A DNA stretch of 64,000 nucleotides from Ovis canadensis (GCF_042477335.2 NC_091256.1:27680501-27744500), one strand, 5' to 3'. Numbered from the stretch's first letter, positions 1 to 12,578 are shown. Made by a program: numbers and translations. Notes: a model not told the origin generated them from the sequence alone.

Positions 1-1312
1 GAGGAAACAGTCTCATTCACCATTGCAACAAAAAGAATAGAATGCCTAGGAATAAATCTACCTAAAGAGACAAAAGACTTGTATGCCGAAAATGATAAGA
101 TACTGAAGAAAGAAATCAAAGACAATACAAACAGAGAGATATGCCATGTTCCTGGATTAGAAGAATCAATATTGTGAAAAAGACTATACTACCCAAAGCC
201 ATCTATAGATTCAGTGCAATCCATATGAAACTATCAATGGTATTTTTCAGAAAACAAGAACGAGAAATATCACAATTTGTATGGAAACACAAAAGGTCCT
301 GAATAGCCAAAGCAATCTTGAGAAAGAAGAATGGAACTGACAGAATCAACCTGCCTGACTTCAGACTATACTACAAAGCTGTAGTCAACAAGATAGTTTG
401 GTACCAGCACAAAAACAGAAATATAGACCAATGGAACATCATAGAAAACCTAGAGATAAACACATGCACCTATGGGCACCTTATTTTTGATGAGATAAGA
501 ATACACAATAGAGAAAATATAGTCTCTTCAATAATTGGTGCTAGGAAAACTGGACAGCTATGTGGAAAAGAGTAGAATACTTCCTAACACAAGACACAAA
601 AATGAACTCAAAATGGATTAAAGACCTAAACATGGGACTAGGAACTATAAAACTCTTAGAGGAAAGCTCAGGCAGAACATTCTCTAACATAAATTACAGC
701 AAGATCCACTGTAAGCAACTTCTAGAGTAATAGAAATACAAATAAATACAAATGGGATCTAATTATAAAAATATGGTACCTAATCAAACTTAAAGACTTT
801 TGCACAGTGAAGGAAACAATAAACAAAGTGGAAAAACAACCATAAAATAGGAGAAAACAGTAGCAAATGAAACAATTGACAAAGGATTACTCTTCAAAGT
901 ATACAAGCAGCTCATGCAGCTCAATACCAGAAAAACAAACAGGTAAAAGTGTGGGCAGAAGACCTAACCAGATATTTCACCAAAGACATACAGATGAGTA
1001 GTAAACCAAAGATGCTCAACATGGCTCATTAGAGAAATACAAATCAAAACTAAAATGAAACATCACCTCGTACTGGTCAGAATAGCTATCATTAAAAAAT
1101 TTACAAACAATAAATGCTGTAGAGGGTGTGCAGAAAAGGGAACCTTCTTGCACTTTTGGTGGGAATGCAAATTGAAACAGCCAGTATGGAAAACAGTATG
1201 GAGTTACCTTAAAAAATTAGAAATAAATTTTTTGGGCCATAAACCATATGGCCCCCAAACCCCACTACTGCACATATAACCTAAGGAAACCATAATTGAA
1301 AAAGACGCATTT
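1..1312 (+). mobile_element. L1 LINE, ORF2 C-terminal part and start of 3' UTR (segment 1 of a nested L1)
   Basis: Degenerate 3' part of an L1 ORF2 in sense orientation. It enters the window already inside ORF2. Conserved blocks are readable in broken frames, including the region at 318-575 that is closely similar to the L1 segment at 23758-23952. The L1 C-terminal Cys-rich knuckle is visible near 1110-1170 as C-x3-C-x7-H-x4-C. In-frame stops and frameshifts show it is dead. It stops in the 3' UTR near 1312, where a BovB begins; the same L1 resumes at 2565 and 7100, so this is the oldest layer of the 1-7766 stack. Confidence 0.9.
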
Positions 1313-2564
1313 CAAAGACATTTGGAAAACTCAGTAGAGGCCACAGAACTGGAAAAGGTCAGTTTTCATGCCAACCCCAAAGAAAGGCAATGCCAAATAA
1401 TTTTCAGAGTACCAGATGTTCAAGCCAGATTTAGAAAAGAGAGGGGAATCAGTGATCAAATTGCCAACATACGTTGGATCATCGAAAAAGCAAGAGAGTT
1501 CCAGAAAAACTCTACTTCCAATTCATTCACTTTAACTGTGTGGATCACAAACTATGGAGAATTCTTAAAGAGATGGGAATACCAGACCACCTTACCTGCC
1601 TCTTGAGAAACATGTATGCCGGTCAAGAATCAACAGGTAGAACCAGACATGGAACATGAACTGGTTCCAAACTGGGAAAGGAGTACTTCAAGACTGTATA
1701 TTGTTACCCTGCTATTTAACTTATATACAGAGTACATCAAGTGAAATGAGGGGCTGGATAAAGTATAAGTTGGAATCAAGATTGCCAGGAGAAATATCAA
1801 TAACCTCAGATTCGCAGATAACACAACCTTTTTGGCAGAAAGTGAAGGGGAGCTAAAGAGCCTCTTGATGAAGGTGAAAGAGGAGAGTAAAAAGCTGAAA
1901 CAAAGATCATGGCATCCAATCCTATCACTTCGTGGTAAATAGATGGGGAAACAATGGAAACAGTGATGGGCTTTATTTTCTTGGGCTTCAAAATCACTGC
2001 CAAAGGTGACTGCAGCCATGAAATTTAAAAACCCTTGCTCCTTGGAAGAAAAGCTATGACAAACCTACACAGCATATTAAAAAGCAGAAACATTACTTTG
2101 CTGACAAAGGTATATCTAGTCTAAGCTATGGTTTTTCCAGTAGTCAAGGATGGATGTGAGAATTGGACCATAAAGAAAGCTGAGTGCTGAAGAACTGTTG
2201 CTTTTGAACTTGTTGTGGTATTGGAGAAAACTTTTGAGAGTCAAGTCTGAACATCAAATCAGTCAGTCCTAAAGAAATAAGTCCTGAATATTTAATGGAG
2301 GGCTGATCCTGAAGCTGAAGCTCCAACACTTTGGCCACCTGATACAGAGAACTGACTTATTGAAAAAGACGCTGAGGCTAGGAAAAATTGAAGGCAGGAG
2401 AATAAGATCACAGAGGATGAGATGCTTGGATGGCATTATCGACTTGATAGACATCAAGGCCTGGGAGTTGATGATGAACAGTGGAGCCTGACATGCTGCA
2501 GTTCCTGGGTCCACAAAGAGTCAGACCTGGCTGAGCCACTGAACTAATCTGAACTGAAGTGAAC
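1313..2564 (+). mobile_element. BovB (RTE) LINE, 5'-truncated, inserted in L1
   Basis: Sense BovB fragment starting in the reverse-transcriptase region and running through the C-terminal region to an ACTGAA-type 3' end at about 2540-2564. Several frames are needed to read it, so it is inactive. The L1 3' UTR is interrupted exactly across it and continues at 2565, which proves insertion into the L1. A clear TSD was not found. Confidence 0.88.
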
Positions 2565-2867
2565 CTCAATGATCATTGCAGCACAATTTACAGCAACTAG
2601 AAAATAGAAAGGTTTCCCTGGTGGATCAGACAGTAAGGAATCTGCCTGCAATGCAGGAGACCAAGATTTGATCCCTGGGTCAGACAGATACCCTGGAGAA
2701 GGAGATGACAACACACTTCAATATTCTTGCCTGAAAAATTCAAAGGAACCTAGATGTCCATTGACAGGTGAATGGAAAAAGAAGATGTGGTACATATACA
2801 CAATGGAATATTACTCAGTTATATTAAGGAAAGCATTAGGCTCAGTTCTAATAATATGAATGACATT
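2565..2867 (+). mobile_element. L1 3' UTR, segment 2 of the nested L1
   Basis: Continuation of the L1 broken at 1312. 2565-2610 matches the L1 3' UTR block seen at about 13629-13665 in the other L1, and 2741-2867 matches the block at about 13670-13775. A Bov-tA SINE (2611-2740) separates the two. The next BovB begins after 2867. Confidence 0.85.
2611..2740 (+). mobile_element. Bov-tA SINE, partial
   Basis: tRNA-derived head followed by a BovA-like body, truncated at its 3' end. It sits inside the L1 3' UTR, which reads on either side of it. A-rich sequence flanks both ends (aaaatagaaa and aaaattcaaa), a weak TSD candidate. Confidence 0.85.
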
Positions 2868-2877
2868 TGTTGAACAG

Positions 2878-5800
2878 TTGCTCAGTCATGTCCAACTCTA
2901 TCCGACCACATGGATTTTGCCAGGCTTCACTGTCCTTCACCATCTCCTGGAGCTCAAACTCATGTCCACTGAATCAGTGATTGCATCTACACTCTTGTCC
3001 CCTGTCATCGCATTCTCCTCCTGCCTTCACATTTTCCAGCATCAGGGCCTTTTCAAATGAGTCAGCTCTTCACATCAGGTGGCCCAAGTATTAGAGTTTC
3101 AGCCTCAGCATCAGTCCTCCCAATAAATATTTAGGACTGATTTCCTGTAGAATTGACTGGTTTGATCTCCTTGCAGTCCAAGAGACTCCCAAGGGGCTTC
3201 TCCAACACCACAGATCAAAAGCATCGATTCTTCAGTGCTCAGCTTTCTTTATACTCCAGCTCTCACATCCATACATGACCACTGAAAAACCCATAGCCTT
3301 GACTAGACGGACCTTTGCTGGCAAAATAATGTCTCTGCTTTTTAATATACTGTCTAGTTTGGTCATGACTTTTCTTCCAAGGAGCAAGCGTTCTAATTTC
3401 ATGGTTGCAGTCACAATTTGCAGTGATTTTGGAGCCCAAGAAAGCAAAGTCTGTCACTGATTCCATTGTTTCCCCATCTATTTACCATGAAGTTATGGGA
3501 CTGATGCCATGATCTTAGTTTTTTGAATGTTGAGTTTTAAACCAGCATGGTCATTGAAGCAGAAGTAGATGTTTGTTTGTTTGTTTGTTTCTGAAATTCT
3601 CTTGCTTTCTCTAGGATCCAGTGGATTTTTGCAATTTGATCTCTGTTTCCTCTGTCTTTTATAAATCCAGGTCGAACATCTGGAGTTCTCAATTCACGTA
3701 CTGTTGAAGTCAAGCTTGGAGAATTGTGAGCATTACTTTAGTTAGGGTTCGATATGTGTGCCATTGTGCAGCAGCTTGAACATTCTTTGGCATTGCCTCT
3801 TTGGGGATTGGAATGAAAACTGACCTTTTCCAGTCCTGTGGTGACTGATAAGTTTTCCAAATTTGCTGGAATATTGAGTGTAGCACTTTAGCTGCATCAT
3901 GGTTTAGGATCTGACATAGCTCAGCTGGAATTCCATCACCTCCACTAGCTCACTTGACTTCAGACTGCAGGGTGTCTCTCTTTAGATTAATGATTACACC
4001 ATCATGGTTATCTGGGTCATGAAGATCTTTTTTTTGTATAGTTCTTCTGTGTATTCTTGCCATCTCTTTTTAATATATTCACTTCTGTTAGGTCCATAAC
4101 ATTTTTGTCCTTTATTGTGCTCATGTTTGCATGAAATGTACCCTTGGTGTATCTAATTTTCTTGAAGAGATCTCTAGTCTTTCTCATTCTATTACTTCCT
4201 CTATTTCCTGGCATTGATCACTTACAAAAGTCTTTTATCTCTTCTTGCTATTCTTTGGAATTCTGCATTCAAATGGGTATATCTCTCTCTCCTTTGCCTT
4301 TCACTTCTCCTTTGCCTTGCTTCTTTGCCATTTGTAAGGCCTCCTCAGACAACCTTTTTGCATTTCTTTTTCTTGTAGATCTTTTTGATCACTGTCTCTT
4401 GTACAATGTTATGATCATCCATCCATACTTCTTCAGGCACTCTATCAGATCTAATCCCTTGAATCTGTTTGTCATTTTCACTGTATAATCATAAGGGATT
4501 TGATTTAGGTCATACCTGAATAATCTAGTGGTTTTCCCTACTTTCTTAAATTTAAGTCTGAATTTTGCCATAAGAAGTTTATGCTATGAGCTACGGTCAG
4601 CTCCCAGCCTTGTTTTTGTTGATTTTTTAGAGCTTCTCCATCTTTGGCTGCAAAGTATATACCAGCATAATTTTGGTATTGACCATTGGTGATGTCCATG
4701 TGTTGAGTTGTCTGTTGTGTTGTTGGGAGAGGGTGTTTGCTATGACCAATGTGTTCTCTTGGCAAAACTCTGTTAACCTTTGCCCTGCTTCTTTTTTTAC
4801 TCCAAGGCCAAACTTGCCTATTACTCCAGGTATCTCTTGACCTTCTACTTTTGCATTCGAGTCCTCTGTAATTAGAAAGGACATCTTTTTTTTGGTGTTA
4901 GTTCTAGAAGGTCTTGTAGGTCTTCATAGAACCTTTCATCTTCAGCTTCTTTGACATAAGTGGTTGGGACATAGACTTAGATTACTGTGATACTGAATGG
5001 TTTGCCTTGAAACAAAATGGAGATCATTCTGTTATTGATCATTACTAAAGGATGCACCCAAGTAATGCATTTCAGACTCTTTTGTTGACTATAAGGATTA
5101 CTCCATTTCTTCGAAGATGTTCTTGCCTACAGTTGTGGATTTTACTGTCATCTGAACTAAATTCACCCATTACTGTCCCTTTTAGCTCACAGATTCCTAA
5201 AATGATGTTCACTCTTGTCATCTCTTATTTGATCACTTCCAATTTACCTTGATTCATAAGCCTAACATTCCAGATTCCTATTCAATATTGTTCTTTACAG
5301 CATCACACTTGACTTTCACCACCAGACAAATCCACAACTGGGTGTTGTTTCCACTTTAACTCAGATCCTTCATTCCTTGTGGAGCTATTTCTCTGTTCTT
5401 TTCCAGTAGTATTTTGCCACCTACTGACCAGGGAGTTCATCTTTCAGTGTCATATGTTTTTGCCTTTTCATACTATTCATGGGGTTCTCAAGGCAGGAAT
5501 AATGAAGTGGTTTGGCATTTCCTTCTCTAGTGGAGCATGTTTTGTCAGAACTCTCCACCATGACCTGTCTGTCTTGGGTGCCTCTACATGGCATGGATTA
5601 TTGTTTCATATAGTTTAACAAGGCTGTGAACCATGTGATCAGTTTTGGTTAGTTTTCTGTGATTGTGGTTTTCATTCTCTCTGCCCTCTGATAGATGAGG
5701 ATAAGAGCCTTGTGGAAACTTTCTGATGGGTGGGCCTGTCTGTGGGGAGACCTGGGTTTTACTCTGGTGGGCAGGGCCCTGCTCAGTTCAGTTCAGTTCA

Positions 5801-7089
5801 GTTCAGTACAGTCGCTCAGTCGTGTCCAACTCTTTGCAACCCCATGAACTGCAGCACGGCAGGCCTCCCTGTCCATCACCAACTCCCGGAGTTCAACCAA
5901 ACTCATGTCCATCGAGTCAGTGATGCCATCCAGCTATCTCACCCTCTGTCGTCCCCTTCTCCTCCTGCCCCCAATCCCTCCCAGCATCAGAGTCTTTTCC
6001 AATGAGTCAACTCTTTGCATGAGGTGGCCAAAATATTTGAGTTTCAGCTTTAGCATCATTCCTTCTAAAGAACACCCAGGACTGATCTCCTTTAGAATGG
6101 ACTGGTTGGATCTCCTTGCAGTCCAAGGGACTCTCAAGAGTCTTCTCCAACATCACAGTTCAAAAGCATCAATTCTTCAGTGCTCAGCCTTCTTCACAGT
6201 CCAACTCTCACATCCATACATGACCACTGGAAAAACCATAGCCTTGACTAGATGGACCTTTGTTGGCAAGGTAATGTCTCTGCTTTTTAATATGCTATCT
6301 AGGTTGGTCATAACTTTCCTTCCAAGGAGTAAGTGTCTTTTAATTTCATGGCTGCAATCACCATCTGCAGTGATTTTGGAGCCCCCCAAAATAAAGTCTG
6401 ACACTGTTTCCACTGTTTCCCCATCTATTTCCCACGGAGTGATGGGACCAGATGCCATGATCTTCGTTTTCTGAATGTTGAGCTTTAAGCCAACTTTTTC
6501 ACTCTCCTCTTTCACTTTCATCAAGAGACTCTTTAGTTCCTCTTCACTTTCTGCCATAAGGTTGATGCCATCTGCATATCTGAGGTTCTTGATATTTCTC
6601 CCAGCAATCTTGATTCCAGCTTGTGCTTCTTCCAGCCCAGTGTTTCTCATGATGCACTCTGCATATGTTAAATCAGCATGGTGACAATATACAGCCTTGA
6701 CATACTCCTTTTCCTATTTGAACTAGTCTGTTGTTCCATGTCCAGTTCTAACTGTTGCTTCCTGACCTGCATATAGGTCTCTCAAGAGGCAGGTCAGGTG
6801 GTCTGGTATTCCCATCTCTTTCAGAATTTTCCACAGTTTATTGTGATCCATACAGTCAAGGCCCTGCTCAATAAGTCCTTAATCTGATTTTATGCCGATG
6901 GGTAGGGATTTATTCCCTCCCTGTAGTTTGGCATGAAGGCAAACTATGGTAGTGAAATGCTGGTAATGGTGACCTCCTTCAAAAGGACGTAGGCCAGCAT
7001 ATTGTGCCTCCCTGAACTGTTATATTCAGTGACCCTGACCCTGAGGCATGCCACTGTCGACCCACACCTCTGTGGAGACTCCTGGACAC
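2878..7089 (-). mobile_element. BovB LINE, long antisense copy, itself interrupted by a younger BovB
   Basis: Antisense BovB with its 3' end at 2878 and 5' UTR-like sequence reaching 7089, about 3.1 kb once the inner BovB (5786-6859) is subtracted. Flanked by a 10-bp imperfect TSD, TGTTGAACAG (2868-2877) and TGTTCAACAG (7090-7099). The surrounding L1 resumes directly afterwards. RT-, connection- and endonuclease-like peptides occur in the antisense frames but are full of stops and shifts. A (GTTT)5 run at 3571-3590 is an internal expansion. Inactive. Confidence 0.9.
5786..6859 (-). mobile_element. BovB LINE, 5'-truncated, inserted inside another BovB
   Basis: Begins with a GTTCAG repeat (the reverse complement of the BovB 3' tail) and extends back to the RT region. 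Both sides carry the exact 11-bp TSD GGCCCTGCTCA (5775-5785 and 6860-6870). The outer BovB 5' UTR continues without loss at 6871. The antisense frame at 6177-6650 gives a 157-residue BovB peptide in which the catalytic Asp pair of the RT reads as DG rather than DD, so it is dead. Confidence 0.92.
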
Positions 7090-7099
7090 TGTTCAACAG

Positions 7100-7766
7100 G
7101 ATGAAGTAAGTCAGAAAGAGAAAAACAAACATTGTGTGTTGACACATATATATGAAACCTAGGGACTTCCTTAGTGGCTCAGACAGTAAAAAATCTGCCT
7201 GTAATGCAGAAGACCCAGGTTTGATCCTTGGGTCAGGAAGATCCCCTGAAGAAAGGAATGGCAATCAACTCTAGTATTCTTGCCTGAAGATTTCCATGGG
7301 CAGAGGAACCTTGCCAGGTACAGTCCATGTGGTCGCAAAGAGCCAGACATGACTGACTGAGAAACACACACGTGCACACACACACACACACACACACACA
7401 GAAAATCTAGAAAAATGATACTGATGAACTTATCTGCAGAGCAACACTCGAGACACAGGAATATAGAACAGATTTGTGGACACAATAGGGGAATGAGAGA
7501 GTGGGACAAATTTAGAGAGTAACCCTGAAACATATGTATTGTCATATACAAAATAGATTGCCAGTGAAATTTCTGTATGATTCAGGTTGCTCCAATCTGT
7601 CTTTGTGACTATCTAGAGGGATGGGAAGAAATAGAAGGTAGGAAGGAAGCTCAAGAGGGAGAAGACATATATTTACCTATGGCTGATTCATGTTGATGTA
7701 TGGTGGAAACCAACACAATATTGTAAAGTAATTATCCTTTAGTTAAAAATAAATAAATTTAAACAA
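7100..7766 (+). mobile_element. L1 3' UTR and A-rich end, segment 3 of the nested L1
   Basis: Resumes the L1 3' UTR after the nested BovBs (the block ending at the acacatatatatg motif), is broken again by a SINE (7163-7401), and runs to an A-rich end near 7766. This closes an element whose visible pieces begin at position 1. Confidence 0.82.
7163..7401 (+). mobile_element. Bov-tA SINE with (CA)n tail
   Basis: Full-length type: tRNA-like head with a recognisable B-box-like stretch, BovA body, then a CA dinucleotide run at about 7366-7400. The left flank GAAACCTAG and right flank GAAAATCTAG look like a decayed TSD within the L1 3' UTR. The CA tract is a microsatellite candidate. Confidence 0.9.
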
Positions 7767-10249
7767 AGAAGATTAATGAATCACTTGTCTTGAAAAAGCA
7801 GAGATTCCTAGAGTGAAGGCAAAAATTTCAAAAGAACTGCTCAAATTTATCATGATATTGCAATGAATATCAGTTTTTCAGGTTTAATAATGCAAACCTA
7901 GGTTACTAACTTCAGCCAGTGGCCAGATGGCATAGATGAAAAAAAAAGTGTAGAAAGTAAAAAAATAGTTGTGGGGCTAGAATGTATTTTACATATGTAT
8001 TATAGGTGTTTTCTGGCCTCCCACCACTCAGAGGTAGGCTTTATGAAGATTGTGGTTTATTTGTTATTGTTATATTCCCATGAGTTAACTGATTACTTTT
8101 CGCTAAGAAAATTATCTTCATGCAGAGAACTTATGAATATAAATTGCAAATGTTTAATAAAAAATTCATAAAGAAAATCAATTGAAATAATACATTTAAG
8201 GGTCTTTCTGACAAAGGCAAAATAATACTTAATCAGTTTTCTTTGCCTTACCAGGTACTGCAGTTTGAACATGCCACAAGCTTTATTTCATATTAAGATA
8301 TTTTGCTTTTAGCAAAAGTTTTTATATAATTGATTGATCTTTTTCAACTGCAAAAAAAAGCATCCAGGAAGAAAAGTTTATTTAACATTTATAGACAATA
8401 TCTTCTAGGGTAATGTTAGCTAACTTCTCATGGAAAAATGTTAAGATAAGAAAACACATTTTAATTCAAGTAATAGAATACCTTGAGTATATATTTAATG
8501 ATGCTACTTTTTTTTAAATTATGGAGAGTACTTTTGTGATTTGATGACCACAAGAATTCAAGTGAAACAAACAAAATGTAGAAGGTTTGATTACAAAAGT
8601 TGTATTATATTTCATAGTCAGGGCTTGCAATAATTTTAGTTATGTTTTTATTTTTTCCCAAAACTGACATATTGTGGAGACTATACTAATGTTGACAGAC
8701 CAGGGTTAAAATATACTTTGGGAAGAATTGTTGCATTAACTAAACAAGCTATTGCACCAGGAACAGCCCTTGGGCATTTAAATTCAACTTCTGCTACATT
8801 TCCAAGGACAGGCCACCCTGATACTGCCTGTCAGTGAAAAATAGGTAGTGTTGAACATTGACAAGACCCAGTAAAACCTTTGCAGACACCTTGCATGGAA
8901 AAATTTCTTCTGGGATTAGTAAGAATTTGCTGTCATTTTCAGTAGCATGTTTCTTTCCTATTTTCATTTTTCCAAACTTTGGGTATTTGACAGTGCTTTT
9001 AAAACCATGATGTGTTTATTTTAAAATGGATTGATATTTTAAAATTTTTAAAGTACACAATGTCATATCTAGAGCTTTAGGTAAATAATTATTAGCTCTA
9101 GACTTTGCTTCACCGATGTTTTGCACACTTTTTTTGTTTGTATTAATGATTGAAGTTAATTAAAAACATTATATTTGACCTATACTTAATACACCTACTT
9201 TTTCTCATTTCCTTTTCTTTCATATGGCAGGTATTACTTATGATTGCAAGAAAAATGTATTACAAACTTTTCAAATATCTATCAACTGGTAGCCATAGTT
9301 ATTTTTGTAAATGTTCTTAAGAAAGAATTCTCAAGTATGTTTTAGAAAAGATTGTCATAGTTGGAAAAACATGAATATTCTGAGTTTTTAGCCACAAATC
9401 ACTTTTTTAAATGGTTGTGTGTACAGGGGCAAAAGGTATCACCCAAGAGAATTTTCTGCATTGAACCTGTGCCAATTCTGAAGCAACACTTAGGACTTTA
9501 CTATACCATCCACATTTTTTTAAATCAAATTTTATTGCATATAGTGTATCAGATTGCATGAGAAGACAAGAAGGAAGCTTTGAAAAATAGTATTTGGTTA
9601 AACTTATTGAAAATGCTTTTTCATGTTACTTATTTCCTTCAGATTATTTATTTCATAGCAGTCATCTCATCTAACCATTGTATTGGAACAGCTTCATATA
9701 TTTTCCAATGCAATTCTGTTGTTACATTAGGCATATTTTCCTAATTTTATATATCAAAATTGAGAGTGCAGATCAGCAATTTTCCTCTTTTGCATGTACG
9801 GTACATTAAAATTTGTCTGTGAGTCATCTTTGCATACATGTAATCCAGTTCATCTAGTTTTATAATGATTGAGCTAGGATAAAAATTACATTGGTTTTTA
9901 CATGTTAAATCCTAGACTTGCCCAGATCTCCATGACCCCATTTTCCTTAGTCCCTACTAAATACAGCAGGGGTCAAAACATCTCCTTCCAAATGGGAAAG
10001 GACTACAGTTCTGACTAAGCAAACCACAGGCATCGAGTTTAGAAGCCAGCTGTAAGAGGAAAAGGAAAATGCCCCTGGGAAGTGTTGTCACAGCTGTAAT
10101 CCAAATTTCAGAATAAGATTATTGCAAATAATAAGTGCTGAATAAATAAACAAATGAAATAAATACTAAGAAAAAAGCATTAACACATCTTAAAAGGAGA
10201 TATTTTTACTTTGAAATGAAATTGATCACTCCGTCTTCTAAAGAAGAGA
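7767..10249. other. AT-rich intergenic sequence, nothing recognised
   Basis: About 2.5 kb of AT-rich sequence. No long ORF, no repeat family recognised by eye, no CpG-rich stretch. Short ORFs here have no recognisable motif. Confidence 0.6.
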
Positions 10250-11155
10250 GAATCTGAACAAACTGAAAATCAGTAGTTCTTGTTAAGGTCACAGGTGAAC
10301 CTCTTCCCTGAAAACTGGAGAAAGAGTGAATACAGAAAATCAGAGCTTTTCTTAGGTCAGAGCTTTGGAGGAACATAAAGGGTTATTGACTGAATTCGGA
10401 GTAGAGAAAAAAAATTGAGTGTCAAGCTTTAAGTTATATCCACATGCATAGTCATGATTTTTACCTCGAGAATTAGCACTGGGTTTTCAGGGTGAAGAGC
10501 AAGTAAAATTTCCCTAGTGCTTCCAGCAGGGAGAGGGGAAAGTAACCAATTTGAAATAAACTTCAAGAATTATTTTCTCATTAACAAAGGCCTGACTTCA
10601 AGAGAAATTAATTTTCTTGAGCCTACTTAATGTGGAGAAAAGGAAACACCCACCTTGAACCCCCTGTAGTTTTGAACATAAAGGAGGGGAAATAGCCAAT
10701 TCCAGGTCCTACTAGACTTTCTATCTCATGTAGCTGGGAAGTAGGGAAGCTGAGAAGCCCTTCTGAAGGTCTCAAGAGGTGCAAGTTCACTGAAAGACTG
10801 AGATCTAATCATAGGGCTGTGGAATGCTTCTCCCTCCACACTTCGCCATCACATAAGCAAGACTTTTACATGTGAGAGGATTACATTTGTAAGGAAGTGC
10901 AAGGCTCACACTCTGTACATGAAATAGCCTTTAGGGAAATCTACCAGCAAAAGTTAGATCATCAGAGGAAAGTTTAGCCTCTTATTCCTACAGGAACAGC
11001 AAAAACAAACAGCCAATGTTTCTTAGCCAAGTAAACATGAAAAACTCACCTAACGATTGGTTTACTTCAGTTCTTTTTACCAAACATTATGTCAAGCTTT
11101 CAACAAAAAAAAATACAAAGAAACAAACATGCCCCAATATATGAAAGAAACACAA
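10250..11155 (+). mobile_element. Probable old L1 (L1M-type) 5' UTR relic
   Basis: The wording of this stretch, especially 10950-11130, resembles the 5' UTR of old mammalian L1M elements as remembered. No ORF1 is readable downstream; the sequence passes into A-rich and GAA repeats. The left boundary is uncertain. Confidence 0.4.
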
Positions 11156-11165
11156 CAAAAATTGT

Positions 11166-11207
11166 AAAAAAAAAAAAAAGAAGAAGAAGAAGAAGAAAGA
11201 AAGAAAA
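11166..11207 (+). repeat. Poly-A followed by (GAA)n/(GAAA)n simple repeat
   Basis: A run of 14 A bases passes into AAG/GAA trinucleotides and then GAAA units. It probably grew from an A-rich stretch. Confidence 0.9.
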
Positions 11208-11240
11208 CTAAATTAATAATGAAAGTACATGTGCAATTAT

Positions 11241-11287
11241 GTGACATCAATTTTTTTTTTTTTTTTTTTTTGGTGACATCAAATTTT
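11241..11287 (-). mobile_element. Bare poly-T tract between direct repeats
   Basis: GTGACATCAA occurs at 11241-11250 and again at 11273-11282, separated by little more than a 21-nt T run. The right copy continues AATTTT directly before AAAACC, an L1-endonuclease-type TTTT/AAAA site. This is the layout expected if only a poly(A) tail was integrated in antisense. Confidence 0.55.
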
Positions 11288-11310
11288 AAAACCTGTAATC
11301 AATGAAAGAC

Positions 11311-11380
11311 AAGCCTGGTGCACTGTAATCCATGGGGTCACAAACAGTCGGACACCACTGATCAACTAAACAACAACAAA
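11311..11380 (+). mobile_element. Bov SINE 3' fragment
   Basis: Only the last ~70 bases of a BovA-type body with a CAACAACAA tail; the head is missing. Confidence 0.75.
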
Positions 11381-11723
11381 TCAGTGAATTTAATTTTCTA
11401 GTAACATAAGCTATTCGTTCTACAAGAGGTATAATTTGAATAGTCTACAAACAATATTTTAACATTAAGTACCTGCCATTAAAGAAGTAATCACGCCCAT
11501 ATTACCTTATAAATGTTAAAAATCACATACTTCAAAATTTGTTTAAATTTTTAAAAATCATACAACAGAGATAAAACATGGAAGAGACATCTATTAATTT
11601 ATTAATAGTATGATCTGACTGAATAATACAAATTGTAAAACAAAAAATTACATATAAAGTTTACCTCAAAAAATTATAGACAAATATTAGTAAATTGAAT
11701 GCAGTAATGAAAAGAAAGACTAA

Positions 11724-11891
11724 AGTGAAGGTCACTCAGTCGTGTCTGACTCGTTGTGACCACATAGACTGTATAGTCCATGGAATGCTCCAGGGCAGAA
11801 TACTGGAGTGTATAGCCTTTTCCTTCTCCAGAGGATCGTCCCAACCCAGGGATTGAACCCAGGTCTCTTGCATTGCAGGCAGATTCTTTGG
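11724..11891 (-). mobile_element. Bov-tA SINE, antisense, head-truncated
   Basis: Reverse complement of the Bov-tA body and part of the tRNA-like head (B-box region near 11850), truncated before the extreme 5' end. Confidence 0.88.
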
Positions 11892-11939
11892 AAGTCATAG
11901 TTAAATAGGTTTTAGTTTTACAATGAAAAAATAACATGC

Positions 11940-12370
11940 ATAAAACAACCAGCAATGTAATGCATTAACTTTCAAAAAAAAAAAATAGATATAAATGACA
12001 AAATTATCATTTAGTGACAAAAATAGATTAAAATGTTAGATGATAATAATATTAAAAACAATATTGACAATACTGACAATATTAAAATATTAAATGACAA
12101 TAATAGATAAAATATTCACACATTAAATATTAATACTAAATATTTGCATTAAAATGATCTTAATATAGTAGACCTTTATAAAAAAAACAACCTCAATATC
12201 ACATGGAATCATGGAAGGTCAAAATAAATTCCTTTAAAATAGAGAAGAAGCCAGAGCTACAAGCCTTAAACATTATTATTATTCATTATATCTTTTGAAG
12301 TCTACCTTATAAAAGAAGATCAGAAAATGCAATAATATTTTTTGATGATGTGTTTATTATATAATTCATT
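11940..12370. other. AT-rich low-complexity stretch
   Basis: Short repeats of AATATT/GACAATA/TTAAAT type with no ORF. No recognised element. Confidence 0.6.
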
Positions 12371-12375
12371 TCCCC

Positions 12376-12578
12376 ACATATGACTCTGGAAAATAATTTA
12401 TATTCTTTGTTTGCCTCAATATTCTCATTTGTAAAATGAAGTTAATGAAATTAACTATTTGATTAGTTTGTTATGAGGATTAACTTAGGTCAATTTACGC
12501 AAAATATTTAGGAGAGTATCTGGTATACAGTAAATACCATAGATGTACTTGATGGTATTTACTATTATTACATCTAGA
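12376..12578 (+). mobile_element. MIR SINE relic
   Basis: Shows the characteristic MIR order: a TGACTCTGG start, the CTCATTTGTAAAATGA core, a TTATGAGGATTAA block and an ACAGTAAATA block near the 3' end. Heavily diverged, as expected of an old mammalian SINE. Confidence 0.8.

Noticed and set aside
5905..6474. 189-codon plus-strand ORF, the longest or near-longest without a histone match
   Set aside because: It is the antisense reading of a BovB LINE; near-identical peptides occur on every antisense BovB in the window, e.g. 15433-15993.
7163..7260. tRNA gene, from tRNA-like boxes in Bov-tA heads
   Set aside because: These are SINE heads: no complete cloverleaf, and they are followed directly by the BovA body.
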